From positions 1-64,000 of the forward strand of contig NZ_SSXC01000012.1 of assembly GCF_021699055.1 (NCBI RefSeq): DNA of 64,000 nucleotides, given 5' to 3'. Positions within the stretch are counted from its first letter, which is position 1. Each line of letters starts with the position of its first letter. The position numbers and the translations under genes are program-made. The notes beneath the pieces were generated by a model. That model was not told where the DNA came from. It searched no databases and worked only from the letters and a program-made list of their open reading frames with translations. This document shows, piece by piece, positions 20,718 through 32,117 of the stretch. Origin of the DNA: Blastococcus sp. MG754426. Lineage in GTDB: Bacteria; Actinomycetota; Actinomycetes; Mycobacteriales; Geodermatophilaceae.

Positions 20718-21100
20718 GGCGCCTCCCGGGTCAGCCCCTCGGCGACGACCACCGCGGAGGCGATGCCGCCGTCGTGGCTCAGCGAGACGTGCCACGAGGT
20801 GACCCCGAGCTGGGCTGCCCGGCCGGCCACCGAGCCGCGCACGGCGAGGTGCGGCCGGCCGTGCGCGCCGACGGTCACCTCGGCGTCGTGCCAGCGCAGG
20901 TCACCGGGGGCGCCGAGCGCCTTGGCCAGCGCCTCCTTGGCGGCGAACCGGGCGGCCAGCGACTCCCCGGTCCGGGGGGCACCCGACGGCGTGCGCTGCT
21001 CCTCGGCGGTGAACAGCCGGTCGCGCAGCCCCGGCGTCCGGGTCAGCGACTGCGCGAAGCGGTCGACCGGTACGACGTCGATGCCCACCCCGATGATCAC
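20714..21100 (-). CDS. acpS: Holo-[acyl-carrier-protein] synthase
   Basis: Transfers 4'-phosphopantetheine from CoA to acyl carrier protein in fatty acid synthesis. The 128-residue protein has the Mg-binding Asp8 in [11 protein letters not shown] and the [13 protein letters not shown] motif (Glu56) shared by all AcpS proteins, plus [16 protein letters not shown] near the end. The GTG at 21100 is the only start that keeps the first beta strand. It is the first gene of acpS-nnr-alr-hydrolase; a family 1 repeat lies upstream at the end of glmS. Confidence 0.95.
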   Translation of the reverse strand: MIIGVGIDVVPVDRFAQSLTRTPGLRDRLFTAEEQRTPSGAPRTGESLAARFAAKEALAKALGAPGDLRWHDAEVTVGAHGRPHLAVRGSVAGRAAQLGVTSWHVSLSHDGGIASAVVVAEGLTREAP

Positions 21101-21153
21101 CCGCCCAGTCTGCCCGGACGGTGGTCACGCCGCCGATCGGTCACCTGGCGACA

Positions 21154-21208
21154 GGCCCCGTCCCGGGTCCCACCCTGAGCGTGCGCAGGGTGGGGAGGAC
21201 GGGGTCCT
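21154..21208. repeat. Nested-hairpin repeat, family 1 copy B (glmS 3' end)
   Basis: The outer arms CCCCGTCC (21156-21163) and GGACGGGG (21197-21204) and the inner arms CCCACCCT (21169-21176) and AGGGTGGG (21187-21194) pair exactly. The right arm ends next to the glmS stop. It corresponds in layout to copies at 2268 and 40501. Confidence 0.75.
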
Positions 21209-23086
<1,878 letters not shown>

Positions 23087-23093
23087 TGGACCG

Positions 23094-23099
23094 AGGGTA
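23094..23099 (-). promoter_or_regulatory. -10 box TACCCT of glmS
   Basis: TACCCT on the minus strand lies 7 nt before the glmS ATG. With transcription starting about 7 nt downstream of the box, the mRNA would begin at the start codon. Confidence 0.6.
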
Positions 23100-23165
23100 C
23101 CGGGGACCGGCCCGGCGCCCGGGCCGCGCGCGTCCGCACGGCCCCGAAGGGTGAGGCCGGGCGGG

Positions 23166-24509
23166 TCAGCCGACCCCGGCGACGACGGCGGCGAGCCGCT
23201 GCGCGACCGCGTCGGCCTGGTCCTGCGTAGGGGCCTCCACCATGACCCGGACCAGCTGCTCGGTGCCCGAGGGCCGCAGCAGGACCCGGCCGGTGTCGCC
23301 GAGCTCGGCCTCGACCGCGTTGACCGCGGCGGCCACCTCGTCGCTCGCGGCGACGGCGAGCCGGTCGGACACGGGCACGTTGACCAGCACCTGCGGCAGC
23401 CGCTGCACCACCGAGGCGAGCTCGGCGAGCGAGGCGCCGGTGCCGGCCATCCGGGAGAGCAGGGCCAGCCCGGTGAGCAGGCCGTCGCCGGTGGTGGCGT
23501 GCTCCAGGAACACCAGGTGCCCGCTCTGCTCACCGCCGAGGCTGAGGTCGTGGGCTCGCAGGGTCTCCAGCACGTAGCGGTCACCGACCGCGGTCGTGCT
23601 CACCGAGATGCCGGCGTCGCGCATCGTGTGGTGGAACCCGAGGTTGCTCATGACGGTCGCGACCACCGTGTCGGACTTCAGCGCGCCGCGCTCGTGCAGG
23701 TCCAGCGCGCAGATCGCCAGGATGGCGTCGCCGTCGACGACCTCGCCGTCGGCGGTCACGGCCAGGCAGCGGTCGGCGTCCCCGTCGTGGGCCAGCCCGA
23801 TGTCGGCGCCCCGCGCCCGGACCGCCTCGACCAGCGGGCCGAGGTGCGTGGAGCCCACGCCGTCGTTGATGTTCCAGCCGTCGGGCTCGCAGCCGATGGC
23901 GTGCACCGTCGCGCCGGCGCGCCGGTAGACCTCGGGCGCGGCCGCGGCGGCCGCGCCGTGCGCGGCGTCGACGACGACCGAGAGCCCGCCCAGGGGCCGG
24001 TCGACGGTGGAGAGCAGGTGCTCGACGTAGGCGTCGGTGCCGTCGGCCAGCGCGCTGACGCGACCGATCGAGCCGCCGGTGGGGCGGTGCCCGTCGGAGG
24101 AACCGGCGGTGACGGTCCGCTCGATGGCGGCCTCGACCGCGTCGGGCAGCTTGTGCCCACCGCGGCTGAAGAGCTTGATGCCGTTGTCGGGCATCGGGTT
24201 GTGGCTGGCCGAGATCATGACGCCCAGGTCGGCGCCGCTGCGGCCGGTCAGCCAGGCCAGCGCCGGGGTGGGCACGACCCCGGCGAGGAGCACCTCGGCT
24301 CCCGCGCTCGTGAGGCCCGCGACCACCGCGGCCTCGAGCATCTCCCCGCTGGCGCGGGGGTCGCGCCCGACGACCGCGACGGGACGCGAGGTCCCGTCGC
24401 GGTCGGCGAGCACGCCTGCGGCGGCACGTGCCACCGAGAGGGCCAGCTCCGGCGTGAGGTCGGAGTTGGCCCGACCCCGGACGCCGTCGGTCCCGAAGAG
24501 GCGACCCAC
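23166..24509 (-). CDS. glmM: Phosphoglucosamine mutase
   Basis: Interconverts glucosamine-6-phosphate and glucosamine-1-phosphate for UDP-GlcNAc synthesis. The 447-residue protein begins with [14 protein letters not shown], has the phosphoserine Ser102 in [12 protein letters not shown], the Mg loop [11 protein letters not shown] near residue 240, the sugar-binding [10 protein letters not shown] and the C-terminal phosphate-binding [13 protein letters not shown]. The GTG at 24509 follows the rpsI stop by 11 nt, so glmM is the third gene of rplM-rpsI-glmM, an arrangement also seen in Mycobacterium and Streptomyces. Confidence 0.97.
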   Translation of the reverse strand: MGRLFGTDGVRGRANSDLTPELALSVARAAAGVLADRDGTSRPVAVVGRDPRASGEMLEAAVVAGLTSAGAEVLLAGVVPTPALAWLTGRSGADLGVMISASHNPMPDNGIKLFSRGGHKLPDAVEAAIERTVTAGSSDGHRPTGGSIGRVSALADGTDAYVEHLLSTVDRPLGGLSVVVDAAHGAAAAAAPEVYRRAGATVHAIGCEPDGWNINDGVGSTHLGPLVEAVRARGADIGLAHDGDADRCLAVTADGEVVDGDAILAICALDLHERGALKSDTVVATVMSNLGFHHTMRDAGISVSTTAVGDRYVLETLRAHDLSLGGEQSGHLVFLEHATTGDGLLTGLALLSRMAGTGASLAELASVVQRLPQVLVNVPVSDRLAVAASDEVAAAVNAVEAELGDTGRVLLRPSGTEQLVRVMVEAPTQDQADAVAQRLAAVVAGVG

Positions 24510-24520
24510 GGACGTACCGG

Positions 24521-24936
<416 letters not shown>

Positions 24937-24940
<4 letters not shown>

Positions 24941-25380
24941 TGGGCCACCTGCTTGATCTCGTAGGTCTGGGGCTGCTGCGCGGCGTGCGGGTGCTCCGGG
25001 CCGGCGTAGACCTTGAGCTTCTTCAGCATCTGCCGACCCAGCGTGTTGTGCGGGAGCATGCCCTTCACGGCGCGCTCGATGACGCGGTCGGGGTGGGTGC
25101 GCAGCTGGTCACCCACGTTGATGGTCTTGAGACCACCCGGGTGGCCGGAGTGCCGGTAGGCGAGCTTGTCGTCCCGCTTGGACCCGGTGAGGGCGACCTT
25201 GCCGGCGTTGACGATGACGACGAAGTCGCCGACGTCCACGTGCGGGGCGTACTGGGGCTTGTGCTTGCCGCGCAGGAGCTGCGCGGTCTGGCTGGCCAGT
25301 CGACCGAGCACCACATCGGTGGCGTCGATGACGTGCCAGGCCCGGGCGACCTCGCCGGGCTTGGGGGTGTACGTGCGCAC
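24937..25380 (-). CDS. rplM: 50S ribosomal protein L13
   Basis: This 147-residue L13 (uL13) begins with [20 protein letters not shown] and contains [19 protein letters not shown] and [21 protein letters not shown] chose the GTG at 25380, which matches the family N-terminus. A promoter with -35 GTGACG and -10 TATCGT lies upstream and implies a leader of about 100 nt. Autoregulation through that leader is possible but no known L13 leader structure is evident. Confidence 0.96.
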
Positions 25381-25486
25381 GGCGCGCGTCCTCCGTCGTC
25401 GTCGGGATGGCTGGTGGGATCGCCTCGCCGAGCACGGGAGACGGATCTGCACGCGCGGCACCAGCCGGCACACGCGCCAACCGAGC

Positions 25487-25514
25487 ACGATACCAGTCGA
25501 AGGCCCGTCGTCAC
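25487..25514 (-). promoter_or_regulatory. Promoter of rplM-rpsI-glmM
   Basis: On the minus strand GTGACG (25509-25514) and TATCGT (25487-25492) are separated by 16 nt. Transcription should begin near 25480 and run into rplM. The box lies just downstream of the carbonic anhydrase stop. Confidence 0.6.
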
Positions 25515-25526
25515 CCGGCCGTTCGG

Positions 25527-26012
25527 TCAGGTCACTTCGCGGAGCCGCCCGGTGTCGACGTCGTAGACCGTCCCCCGCACCTCGTGCGAGACCAGGTAGG
25601 GGCAGTCGCGGAGCAGGCGCATGGACTCGCGCACGTCGGCGTCGACGTCGGTGAAGGTGCGCGCCGACCACGGCGGCCGCCGGCCGGTCTCCCGCTCCAC
25701 CAGGTCGGCGAAGTCGACGTCGTTGCTCTTCTGCAGCCCGCAGTCGGTGTGGTGGACCAGCACGATCTCGCGGGTGCCGAGCAGGTGCTGCGAGATGGTC
25801 AGCGAGCGCACGGTGTCCTCGGTGACGACGCCACCGGCGTTGCGGATGACGTGCGCGTCACCGACCTCCAGGCCCAGGAGGGGGAACAGGGGCATGCGGG
25901 AGTCCATGCAGGCCACGACGGCGACCTTCCGCGCCGGGGCCACCGGCTTGCTGCCGGGGAACCGCTCGGCCCATTCCGCGTTCGCCTCGAGCATCCGGTC
26001 GATCTCAGCCAC
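25527..26012 (-). CDS. Beta-class carbonic anhydrase
   Basis: Hydrates CO2 to bicarbonate. The 161-residue protein has the zinc ligands Cys35 (VACMDSRMP), His88 and Cys91 (HHTDCGL) and the Asp37-Arg39 dyad of beta-carbonic anhydrases. Short length and the DCGL motif resemble the small Rv1284-type enzymes. The GTG at 26012 overlaps the end of the PfkB kinase gene by 8 nt, and TATCGT (26019-26024) lies 6 nt before the GTG, so it may also have its own leaderless transcript. A signal peptide is not seen, so the enzyme should be cytosolic. Confidence 0.92.
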   Translation of the reverse strand: MAEIDRMLEANAEWAERFPGSKPVAPARKVAVVACMDSRMPLFPLLGLEVGDAHVIRNAGGVVTEDTVRSLTISQHLLGTREIVLVHHTDCGLQKSNDVDFADLVERETGRRPPWSARTFTDVDADVRESMRLLRDCPYLVSHEVRGTVYDVDTGRLREVT

Positions 26013-27015
26013 GACCGGACGATAACCGGGAGCCGCCGCCGTCGCGCTCCCGGGCGACGACCTCGGCCAGCACCGCCGGGTCCAGCGCCGGGCGCCCGCC
26101 CGCGTGCGCGACCGTCGAGGCCGCCGCCGCGGCGCCGAGCCACGCCGCCTCGTCGGGCCCTCGCCGGCCACGCAGCGCGGTGACGAGCGCCGCGACCCAC
26201 GCGTCCCCGGCACCGGTGGGGTCCACCGGCGTCCCGCCCAGCCGGGGCACGAGCACCTCGCCGTCGGCCCAGGCCGGGTCGGCCTCCCCCACGCCCGCCG
26301 CCACCCCCGGTGCCGGACCGGCGCGCCACGCCACCAGGTCGCCCTGCTCACCGGTCGCCAGCGCCACCAGCCGGGGGCCGGCCGCGAGCAACCGCGCGGC
26401 GGCGTCCCGCGCGTCGTCGGGGCCGGAGAGCCGGTGGCCCACCAGCAGCTCGGCCTCGGCGGCGTCGGCCCGGACGACGTCCGCCCTGCCGAGGACCGCC
26501 TCCCGCGTGGGCGCGTCCTCCGGCGCCCCGTCGGCCACCACCAGCGCCGTGGGCGGGGCCAGCCCGAGCGCCGCCCGCACGGCCGCCCCCGGCTGCTGGA
26601 GCTGGAGGCTCAGCACCTCGCAGCCCGCCAGCACGCCGCCGGCCGCGGCCACGTCGGCGGGGGTGAGCAGCACCGCGGGCGGGACGTGCTCCACCAGCCG
26701 CCGCCGGCCGCCGTCCTCGACCAGGTCGAGCAGGAGCGCCGTCGCCGCGCCCGGACGCGGGACCACGCCCGAGACGTCGATGCCGTCGGCGGCGGCCTGC
26801 GCCAGCACGTCGCGCCCCGCGGCGTCGTCCCCCACCGCACCGACCAGCGCCACCGGGACGCCGAGCTGCGCGAGCGCGACCGCCTGGTTGGCCCCCTTCC
26901 CGCCGAGCAGCTCCCTGCGATCGGAGGCGGGGGCCGAGCCGCCGGCCTCCGGCACCGCCGGGAGCCGCAGCACCAGGTCCCGGCCGACCTGCCCCAGCAC
27001 GACGACCGCCGCCAT
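26005..27015 (-). CDS. PfkB family carbohydrate kinase (ribokinase-like)
   Basis: This 336-residue sugar kinase of the ribokinase/PfkB family has signature 1 in LLGGKGANQAVALAQLG (about 37-53) and signature 2 in DPTGAGDAWVAALVTALRG, whose second Asp is the catalytic base. It resembles ribokinase most, but no ribose transporter or regulator is adjacent, so the substrate stays open. The ATG at 27015 has GGGAGGTG about 5 nt upstream. It is divergent from moeA and overlaps the carbonic anhydrase gene at its 3' end. Confidence 0.87.
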   Translation of the reverse strand: MAAVVVLGQVGRDLVLRLPAVPEAGGSAPASDRRELLGGKGANQAVALAQLGVPVALVGAVGDDAAGRDVLAQAAADGIDVSGVVPRPGAATALLLDLVEDGGRRRLVEHVPPAVLLTPADVAAAGGVLAGCEVLSLQLQQPGAAVRAALGLAPPTALVVADGAPEDAPTREAVLGRADVVRADAAEAELLVGHRLSGPDDARDAAARLLAAGPRLVALATGEQGDLVAWRAGPAPGVAAGVGEADPAWADGEVLVPRLGGTPVDPTGAGDAWVAALVTALRGRRGPDEAAWLGAAAAASTVAHAGGRPALDPAVLAEVVARERDGGGSRLSSGRG

Positions 27016-27075
27016 GCCCGCACCTCCCGGCCACCGCCGCTGTCGGGAGCGCGGCGATGGGCGAGGATGTGCCCC

Positions 27076-28274
27076 GTGCGCACGGTCGAGGAACACCAGG
27101 CGGCGGTCAGCGCCCTGCTGCCCGCCCTGCCCGAGGAGACCGTGCCCCTGGCCGAGGCGCACGGGCGGGTGCTGGCGCGTGACGTCGTCGCCGAGGTGCC
27201 GCTGCCCGGCTTCGACAACTCGGCGATGGACGGCTACGCGGGCCGGTGGGCCGAGCTCGCCGACGCGGACGGCGGGCCGGTGCGGCTGCCGGTGGCCGAG
27301 GACATCCCCGCCGGGCGCACCGACGTCGTCCCGCTGGCGCCCGGCACCGTCCACCGCATCATGACCGGCGCCCCGCTGCCCCCGGGCGCGGACGTCGTCG
27401 TCCCCGTGGAGCTCACCGACGGTGGCACCGACGTCGTGGAGATCCGCGACCGGCCCGCGGCCGGGAGCCACCTCCGGGCGGCGGGCGAGGACATCGCCGC
27501 CGGGACCGTCGCGCTCTCCGCCGGCGCGCCGCTCGGCGCCGCCCAGCTGGGCCTGGCCGCGGCGGTCGGCGTCTCGGAGCTCGTGGTGCGGCGCCGCCCC
27601 CGGGTGCTGGTGCTCTCCACCGGCAGCGAGCTGGTCGCGCCCGGGCAGCCGCTCGCGCGCGGCCAGATCTACGAGTCAAACTCCGCGCTGCTGGCCGCCG
27701 CGGTGGAGGAGGCCGGGGGCGTCCCGCGGCGGCTGCACTTCGTCCCCGACGACGTCGACCAGTTCCTCGCCACCGTGCGCGCCGAGGTGGCGACGGCGGA
27801 CCTGCTGATCACCAGCGGCGGCGTGAGCGCCGGCGCCTACGAGGTCGTGAAGGACGCCTTCCGCGCGCTGGGCACCGTGGAGTTCGGCAAGGTGGCGATG
27901 CAGCCCGGCGGCCCGCAGGGCGCCGGCACGGTCGACGGCGTGCCGGTGGTCACCCTGCCCGGCAACCCGGTCAGCGCCTTCGTCTCCTTCGAGGTCTTCG
28001 TCCGGCCGGCGCTGCGCCGCGCCCTCGGGCACACCGCGCCCGACCGGCTGCGGGCGCCGGCCCGGCTCACCGGGCCGCTGCGCTCCCCCGCCGGCCGCCG
28101 CCAGTTCCTGCGCGGCCGCTACGACGGCGGCGAGGTCTCCCAGGTCGGCGGCCCCGGTTCGCACCTGGTCGCGCACCTGGCCCGGGCCAACTGCCTCGTC
28201 GTCGTCCCCGAGGACGTCACCGAACTGCCCGCCGGCGCCTCCGTGGACGTCGTGCTGATCGAGGGAGCCCTGCA

Positions 28275-28278
<4 letters not shown>
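27076..28278 (+). CDS. moeA: Molybdopterin molybdenumtransferase MoeA
   Basis: Inserts molybdate into adenylylated molybdopterin. The 400-residue protein shows the MoeA domains in order: the N-terminal FDNSAMDGYA at 46-55, VHRIMTGAPLPPGADVVV, the MoCF-fold with RVLVLSTGSELV and ITSGGVSAGAYEVVK, LPGNPVSAFVSFEVF, and the C-terminal beta barrel. I chose the GTG at 27076, which gives the family start RTVEEHQAAV, with GAGGA about 8 nt upstream; an ATG at 27067 is also possible. It is the first gene of moeA-moaC-mog, joined by GTGA overlaps. Confidence 0.95.
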
Positions 28279-28744
<466 letters not shown>

Positions 28745-28748
<4 letters not shown>

Positions 28749-29242
28749 CCGCCGCCCTGCCGCCGGATGCCCGCGCGATGGTGCTGACCGCCTCCAACCG
28801 GGCCTACGCCGGCGTCTACGACGACCGCAGCGGCCAGGCCCTCGCCGACGGCCTGGCCGCGCTCGGCTTCGACGTCGAGGGGCCCCACGTGCGCCCCGAC
28901 GACGCCACCGAGCTGGAGAACGTGCTGCGGAACGCCGTCGACGCCGAGTTCGACGTCGTCGTCACCACCGGGGGGACCGGGCTCTCCCCCACCGACGTGA
29001 CGCCGGAGGCGACCCGCGCGGTGATCGAGCGGGAGGCACCGGGCATCGCCGAGGCGGTGCGCCGCTACGGGGCCGGGAACGGGGTGCCGACGGCGGTGCT
29101 CTCCCGCGGGCTCGCCGGCATCGCCGGCCGCACCCTGGTGGTCAACCTCCCCGGCTCGACCGGCGGCGTGAAGGACGGGCTCGCGGTCCTGGCGCCGCTG
29201 CTCCCCCACGTGGTCAGCCAGCTGCGCGGCGGCGACCACTGA
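28745..29242 (+). CDS. mog: MogA/MoaB family molybdopterin adenylyltransferase
   Basis: Adenylylates molybdopterin so that MoeA can insert the metal. The 165-residue protein has the MoCF-domain motifs VLTASNRAYAGVYDDRSG, VVTTGGTGLSPTDVTPEAT at about 77-95 and LVVNLPGSTGGVKDGL, and ends in LPHVVSQLRGGDH. Whether it is MogA or MoaB by function cannot be told from sequence alone. It is the third gene of the operon and is followed by hairpins. Confidence 0.9.
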
Positions 29243-29248
29243 GCACAT

Positions 29249-29339
29249 CGCGGCCCTCCGGGCCGCGCGGCGGCCGGGGGCCGTCCCCGGCTGCCCCGGG
29301 CGCGTCCCCGGTTCGGCAGCCGGACCAGCAGGGGGACGG
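29249..29339 (+). terminator. Hairpin region after mog
   Basis: CGCGGCCC (29249-29256) and GGGCCGCG (29260-29267) form a tight hairpin 6 nt after the mog stop. CCGTCCCC (29281-29288) and GGGGACGG (29332-29339) form a second, larger one. The region separates mog from the convergent SRPBCC gene. Confidence 0.65.
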
Positions 29340-29393
29340 CACCCGTGTGCACCACTGCGGCTTGCCGGGCGCTCCGGCCGCGCACCGCGACCG

Positions 29394-29840
29394 CTACGCC
29401 AGGAGGTCGGCCGCCGCCTTGGTCCACGCGTCCAAGTCCCTCTGCAACGACCAGGCGAGAACCGGTCGGAGCACAGGGAGCAGCGAGCGGATCAGGAGGT
29501 TCTTCGGCTCGACGTCCCAGCGCCACGTCACCCTCGTGCCTTCTGCGGTGGGCTCGAAGGTGCCGTAGAACGTGCCGCCCAGAGGGGAGTCCAGCGTCTG
29601 GTTCACGTGGCGTCGAGGGCGGTCGAACACGTGGTAGTCGGAGATCCAGCTCATCGCCGGCAGAGGGCCGATCCGCTGCACCATCCGGTACCGCGGCGTG
29701 CCGTCGGCGCGGACCTCGTAGTCCTCGACGGTGACGGAGCTGGCCAGGTACCGGGCGGTCTGCCGAGGGTCCCTCCAGAAGAAGTCCCACGTCTCCTCGG
29801 GGCTGAGCGGCACCACCGCCGCGGCCTCCACGGACTGCAT
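29394..29840 (-). CDS. SRPBCC family protein (polyketide cyclase/START-like)
   Basis: This 148-residue protein begins QSVEAAAVVPLSPEETWDFFWRD, the typical first strand and helix of the SRPBCC fold. It continues with YLASSVTVEDYEVRADGTPRY, HVNQTLDSPLGGTFYGTFEP and EGTRVTWRWDVEP, the cavity-lining strands of a hydrophobic ligand-binding cup. The C-terminal helix is rich in Leu and Trp. The ligand is unknown. I chose the ATG at 29840, with GGAAAG 9 nt upstream; an ATG at 29858 is possible. Base composition is visibly less GC-rich than in the neighbours, which suggests recent transfer into the molybdenum block. Confidence 0.75.
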   Translation of the reverse strand: MQSVEAAAVVPLSPEETWDFFWRDPRQTARYLASSVTVEDYEVRADGTPRYRMVQRIGPLPAMSWISDYHVFDRPRRHVNQTLDSPLGGTFYGTFEPTAEGTRVTWRWDVEPKNLLIRSLLPVLRPVLAWSLQRDLDAWTKAAADLLA

Positions 29841-29945
29841 GGGCCGTAGCTTTCCCATGCCGGCACGAGACGTCCAGACGACTCGGAGCCGTCCCAGCAC
29901 TGTCCCCGAGCGGGCCGTCACCCGTGCAGGCGGCGTGCCGATCCG

Positions 29946-30779
29946 TCAGGCGCCGACCCCCGTGAGCCGCTCGGTGCGGGTGTAGACGTTGCAGCCGTCG
30001 CCGCGGAGGAAGCCGACCAGGGTGATGCCCACCTCGCGGGCCAGCTCCACCGCCAGGGACGACGGCGCCGAGACCGCCGCCAGCACCGGGATGCCCGCCA
30101 TGGCCGCCTTCTGGGTGAGCTCGAAGCTGGCCCGCCCGCTGACCATCAGCACCTGCCCGGCCAGCGGCAGCCGGCCCGCGCGGACGCCGTCGCCGATCAC
30201 CTTGTCCACCGCGTTGTGCCGGCCGACGTCCTCCCGCAGGGCGAGCAGCTCCCCGTCCGCGCTGAACAGCCCCGCCGCGTGCAGGCCGCCGGTCTTGTCG
30301 AAGACCTGCTGGGCGGCGCGCAGCCGGTCGGGCAGCGCCAGCAGCACCTCCAGCGGCAGCTCCACGGGGTCGGCCGCGACGTCGAAGGAGGTCTTGGTGC
30401 GGATGGCGTCGATGCTGGCCTTGCCGCAGACGCCGCAGGAGCTCGACGTGTAGAAGTTCCGCTCCAATCCGGTGTCGGGCACCGGGACGCCGGGCGCGAG
30501 GTCGACGTCCACGACGTTGTAGGTGTTGCGGCCGTCGGCGTCCACGGAGTCGCAGTAGCGCAGGCCGGCGACGTCGTCGGCCCCGTGGATGACGCCCTCG
30601 GTCGCCAGGAAGCCGTGCACCAGGTCGAAGTCGTCGCCCGGCGTGCGCATGGTGATCGCGAGGGCGGTGCCGCCCAGGCGGATCTCGAGCGGCTCCTCGG
30701 CGGCGACCGTGTCGGGCCGGGTGCTGCGCTGCGGACCGCGGATGCGCAGCACCGGGGTGCGGCTGGTGACTCGTCCCAC
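29946..30779 (-). CDS. fdhD: Formate dehydrogenase accessory sulfurtransferase FdhD
   Basis: Transfers sulfur from a cysteine desulfurase to the molybdenum cofactor of formate dehydrogenase. The 277-residue protein has the catalytic Cys115-Cys118 pair in SSSCGVCGK, preceded by AITMRTPGDDFDLVHGFLATEG, and followed by REDVGRHNAVDKVIG and VSGRASFELTQKAAMAG. I chose the GTG at 30779: it gives the family start GRVTSRTPVLRIRG and has TACCGT 7 nt upstream. No formate dehydrogenase is in the window. It is divergent from mobA. Confidence 0.95.
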   Translation of the reverse strand: MGRVTSRTPVLRIRGPQRSTRPDTVAAEEPLEIRLGGTALAITMRTPGDDFDLVHGFLATEGVIHGADDVAGLRYCDSVDADGRNTYNVVDVDLAPGVPVPDTGLERNFYTSSSCGVCGKASIDAIRTKTSFDVAADPVELPLEVLLALPDRLRAAQQVFDKTGGLHAAGLFSADGELLALREDVGRHNAVDKVIGDGVRAGRLPLAGQVLMVSGRASFELTQKAAMAGIPVLAAVSAPSSLAVELAREVGITLVGFLRGDGCNVYTRTERLTGVGA

Positions 30780-30786
30780 GCGGGCG

Positions 30787-30813
30787 ACGGTACCCATCCC
30801 GCGGAACTACCGT
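30787..30813. promoter_or_regulatory. Back-to-back leaderless promoters of fdhD and mobA
   Basis: TACCGT occurs on the minus strand at 30787-30792, 7 nt before the fdhD GTG. It occurs on the plus strand at 30808-30813, 6 nt before the mobA GTG. Both transcripts should begin at the start codon, and the start codons are only 40 nt apart. Confidence 0.65.
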
Positions 30814-30819
30814 GACGGC

Positions 30820-31410
30820 GTGGACCCCCTGCTGCCCTACGCGGCCGTGGTGCTGGCCGGCGGCCGGGCCGAGCGGCTCGGCGGGCAGGCCAAGCCGCAG
30901 CTGCGCGTGGGGGGCCGGACGCTGCTCGCCACCGTCCTCGACGCGGTGGCCGATGCGCGGCCCCGGGTCGTGGTCGGGCCGGCGCAGGAGGTCCCGGACG
31001 ACGTCCTGCTGATGCGGGAGGCCCCGCCCGGCGGAGGCCCGGTGGCTGCGCTCCGCGCCGGGCTGGAGCACGTGCACACCCCCACCGTCGTGGTCCTCGC
31101 GGCCGACCTCCCCTTCCTCACCGCCGGCCTGGTGCGGGAGCTGCGCCGGCGGGTGCGCCGCGACGGGGCGCTGGTGGTCGACGACACGGGCCGGGACCAG
31201 TTCCTGCTCGGCGCCTGGCGCACCGCCGCGCTCCGCACCGCGGTGACCGACCCGGCCGGCCCGCGCGCCCTGCACCGCGTGGTCTCCGCGCTCGACGTCG
31301 ACCGCTGGTCACCGCCGGTCGAGCCGGGCCGGCCCGGCCCGTGGCTGGACTGCGACACCCCCGAGCAGTTGGCGTGGGCCCGCGCGGTAGCCGGCGGGCC
31401 ACCCGGGTAG
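30820..31410 (+). CDS. mobA: Molybdenum cofactor guanylyltransferase (MobA-like)
   Basis: Adds GMP to molybdopterin to form the MGD cofactor used by formate dehydrogenase and related enzymes. The 196-residue nucleotidyltransferase starts with AAVVLAGGRAERLGGQAKP (LAGG at 12-15, Lys25), has [19 protein letters not shown] and the metal-binding VVLAADLPFLTAGL. The pairing with fdhD supports MobA over other MobA-like transferases. The GTG at 30820 is preceded by a leaderless-type TACCGT box and lies divergent from fdhD. Confidence 0.88.
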   Translation: MDPLLPYAAVVLAGGRAERLGGQAKPQLRVGGRTLLATVLDAVADARPRVVVGPAQEVPDDVLLMREAPPGGGPVAALRAGLEHVHTPTVVVLAADLPFLTAGLVRELRRRVRRDGALVVDDTGRDQFLLGAWRTAALRTAVTDPAGPRALHRVVSALDVDRWSPPVEPGRPGPWLDCDTPEQLAWARAVAGGPPG

Positions 31411-31420
31411 GGGCCGGGGC

Positions 31421-32086
31421 ATGCGCATCGTCATCGCCGGGGCCCACGGGCAGGTCGCCCGCCGCCTCGGCCGCCTGCTGTCCGGCCGCGGCGACACCGT
31501 CGTCGGTCTCGTCCGCAACCCCGACCACCGGGCCGACCTGGAGGCCGACGGCACCATGCCCGCCGTGCTCGACCTGGAGTCGGCCTCGGTCGACGACGTC
31601 GCGGAGGTCGTCCGGGGTGCCGACGCCGTCGTCTTCGCCGCCGGCGCCGGCCCGGGCAGCGGGGCCGCGCGCAAGGACAGCGTCGACCGGGGCGCCGCGG
31701 TGCTGCTCGCCGACGCGGCCGAGCGGGCCGGTGTGCGGACCTACCTGCTGGTCTCCTCCATGGGCACCGACCTCGTGGCCGGGGGCGGCACCCCCGAGGG
31801 CCTGGACGACGTGTTCGCCGCCTACCTGCGCGCCAAGCTCGCCGCCGAGCAGGACCTGCTGGCGCGCCCCGCCCTCGGGGTGACGGTGCTCCGCCCGGGC
31901 GGGCTGTCCGACGAGCCGGGGACGGGGCGGGTCACCCTCGACCGGCACGTCGAGCGGGGCGAGATCCCGCGCGACGACGTCGCGGCCGTCCTGCTCGAGT
32001 TCCTGGACCACCCCCGCGACGGCGCGGTGGTCGAACTCGTCGCGGGCGGGACACCGATCCCCGAGGCGGTCGCCTCGGTGCCGTGA
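31421..32086 (+). CDS. NAD(P)-binding Rossmann-fold oxidoreductase (YwnB/atypical SDR type)
   Basis: This 221-residue protein opens with the dinucleotide-binding MRIVIAGAHGQVARRLGRLL, a variant of GxxGxxGxx, and continues with VGLVRNPDHRADLEADG, ADAVVFAAGAGPGSG and YLLVSSMGTD. It looks like an atypical short-chain dehydrogenase or NAD(P)H-binding protein; the Tyr-x-x-x-Lys pair is present as YLRAK, although its catalytic role is uncertain. The substrate is unknown. It begins 10 nt after the mobA stop and is likely cotranscribed. It converges with truA. Confidence 0.82.
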   Translation: MRIVIAGAHGQVARRLGRLLSGRGDTVVGLVRNPDHRADLEADGTMPAVLDLESASVDDVAEVVRGADAVVFAAGAGPGSGAARKDSVDRGAAVLLADAAERAGVRTYLLVSSMGTDLVAGGGTPEGLDDVFAAYLRAKLAAEQDLLARPALGVTVLRPGGLSDEPGTGRVTLDRHVERGEIPRDDVAAVLLEFLDHPRDGAVVELVAGGTPIPEAVASVP

Positions 32087-32117
32087 CCGCCCGCGGGTGA
32101 CGCCCGCCCTGGCGGCC

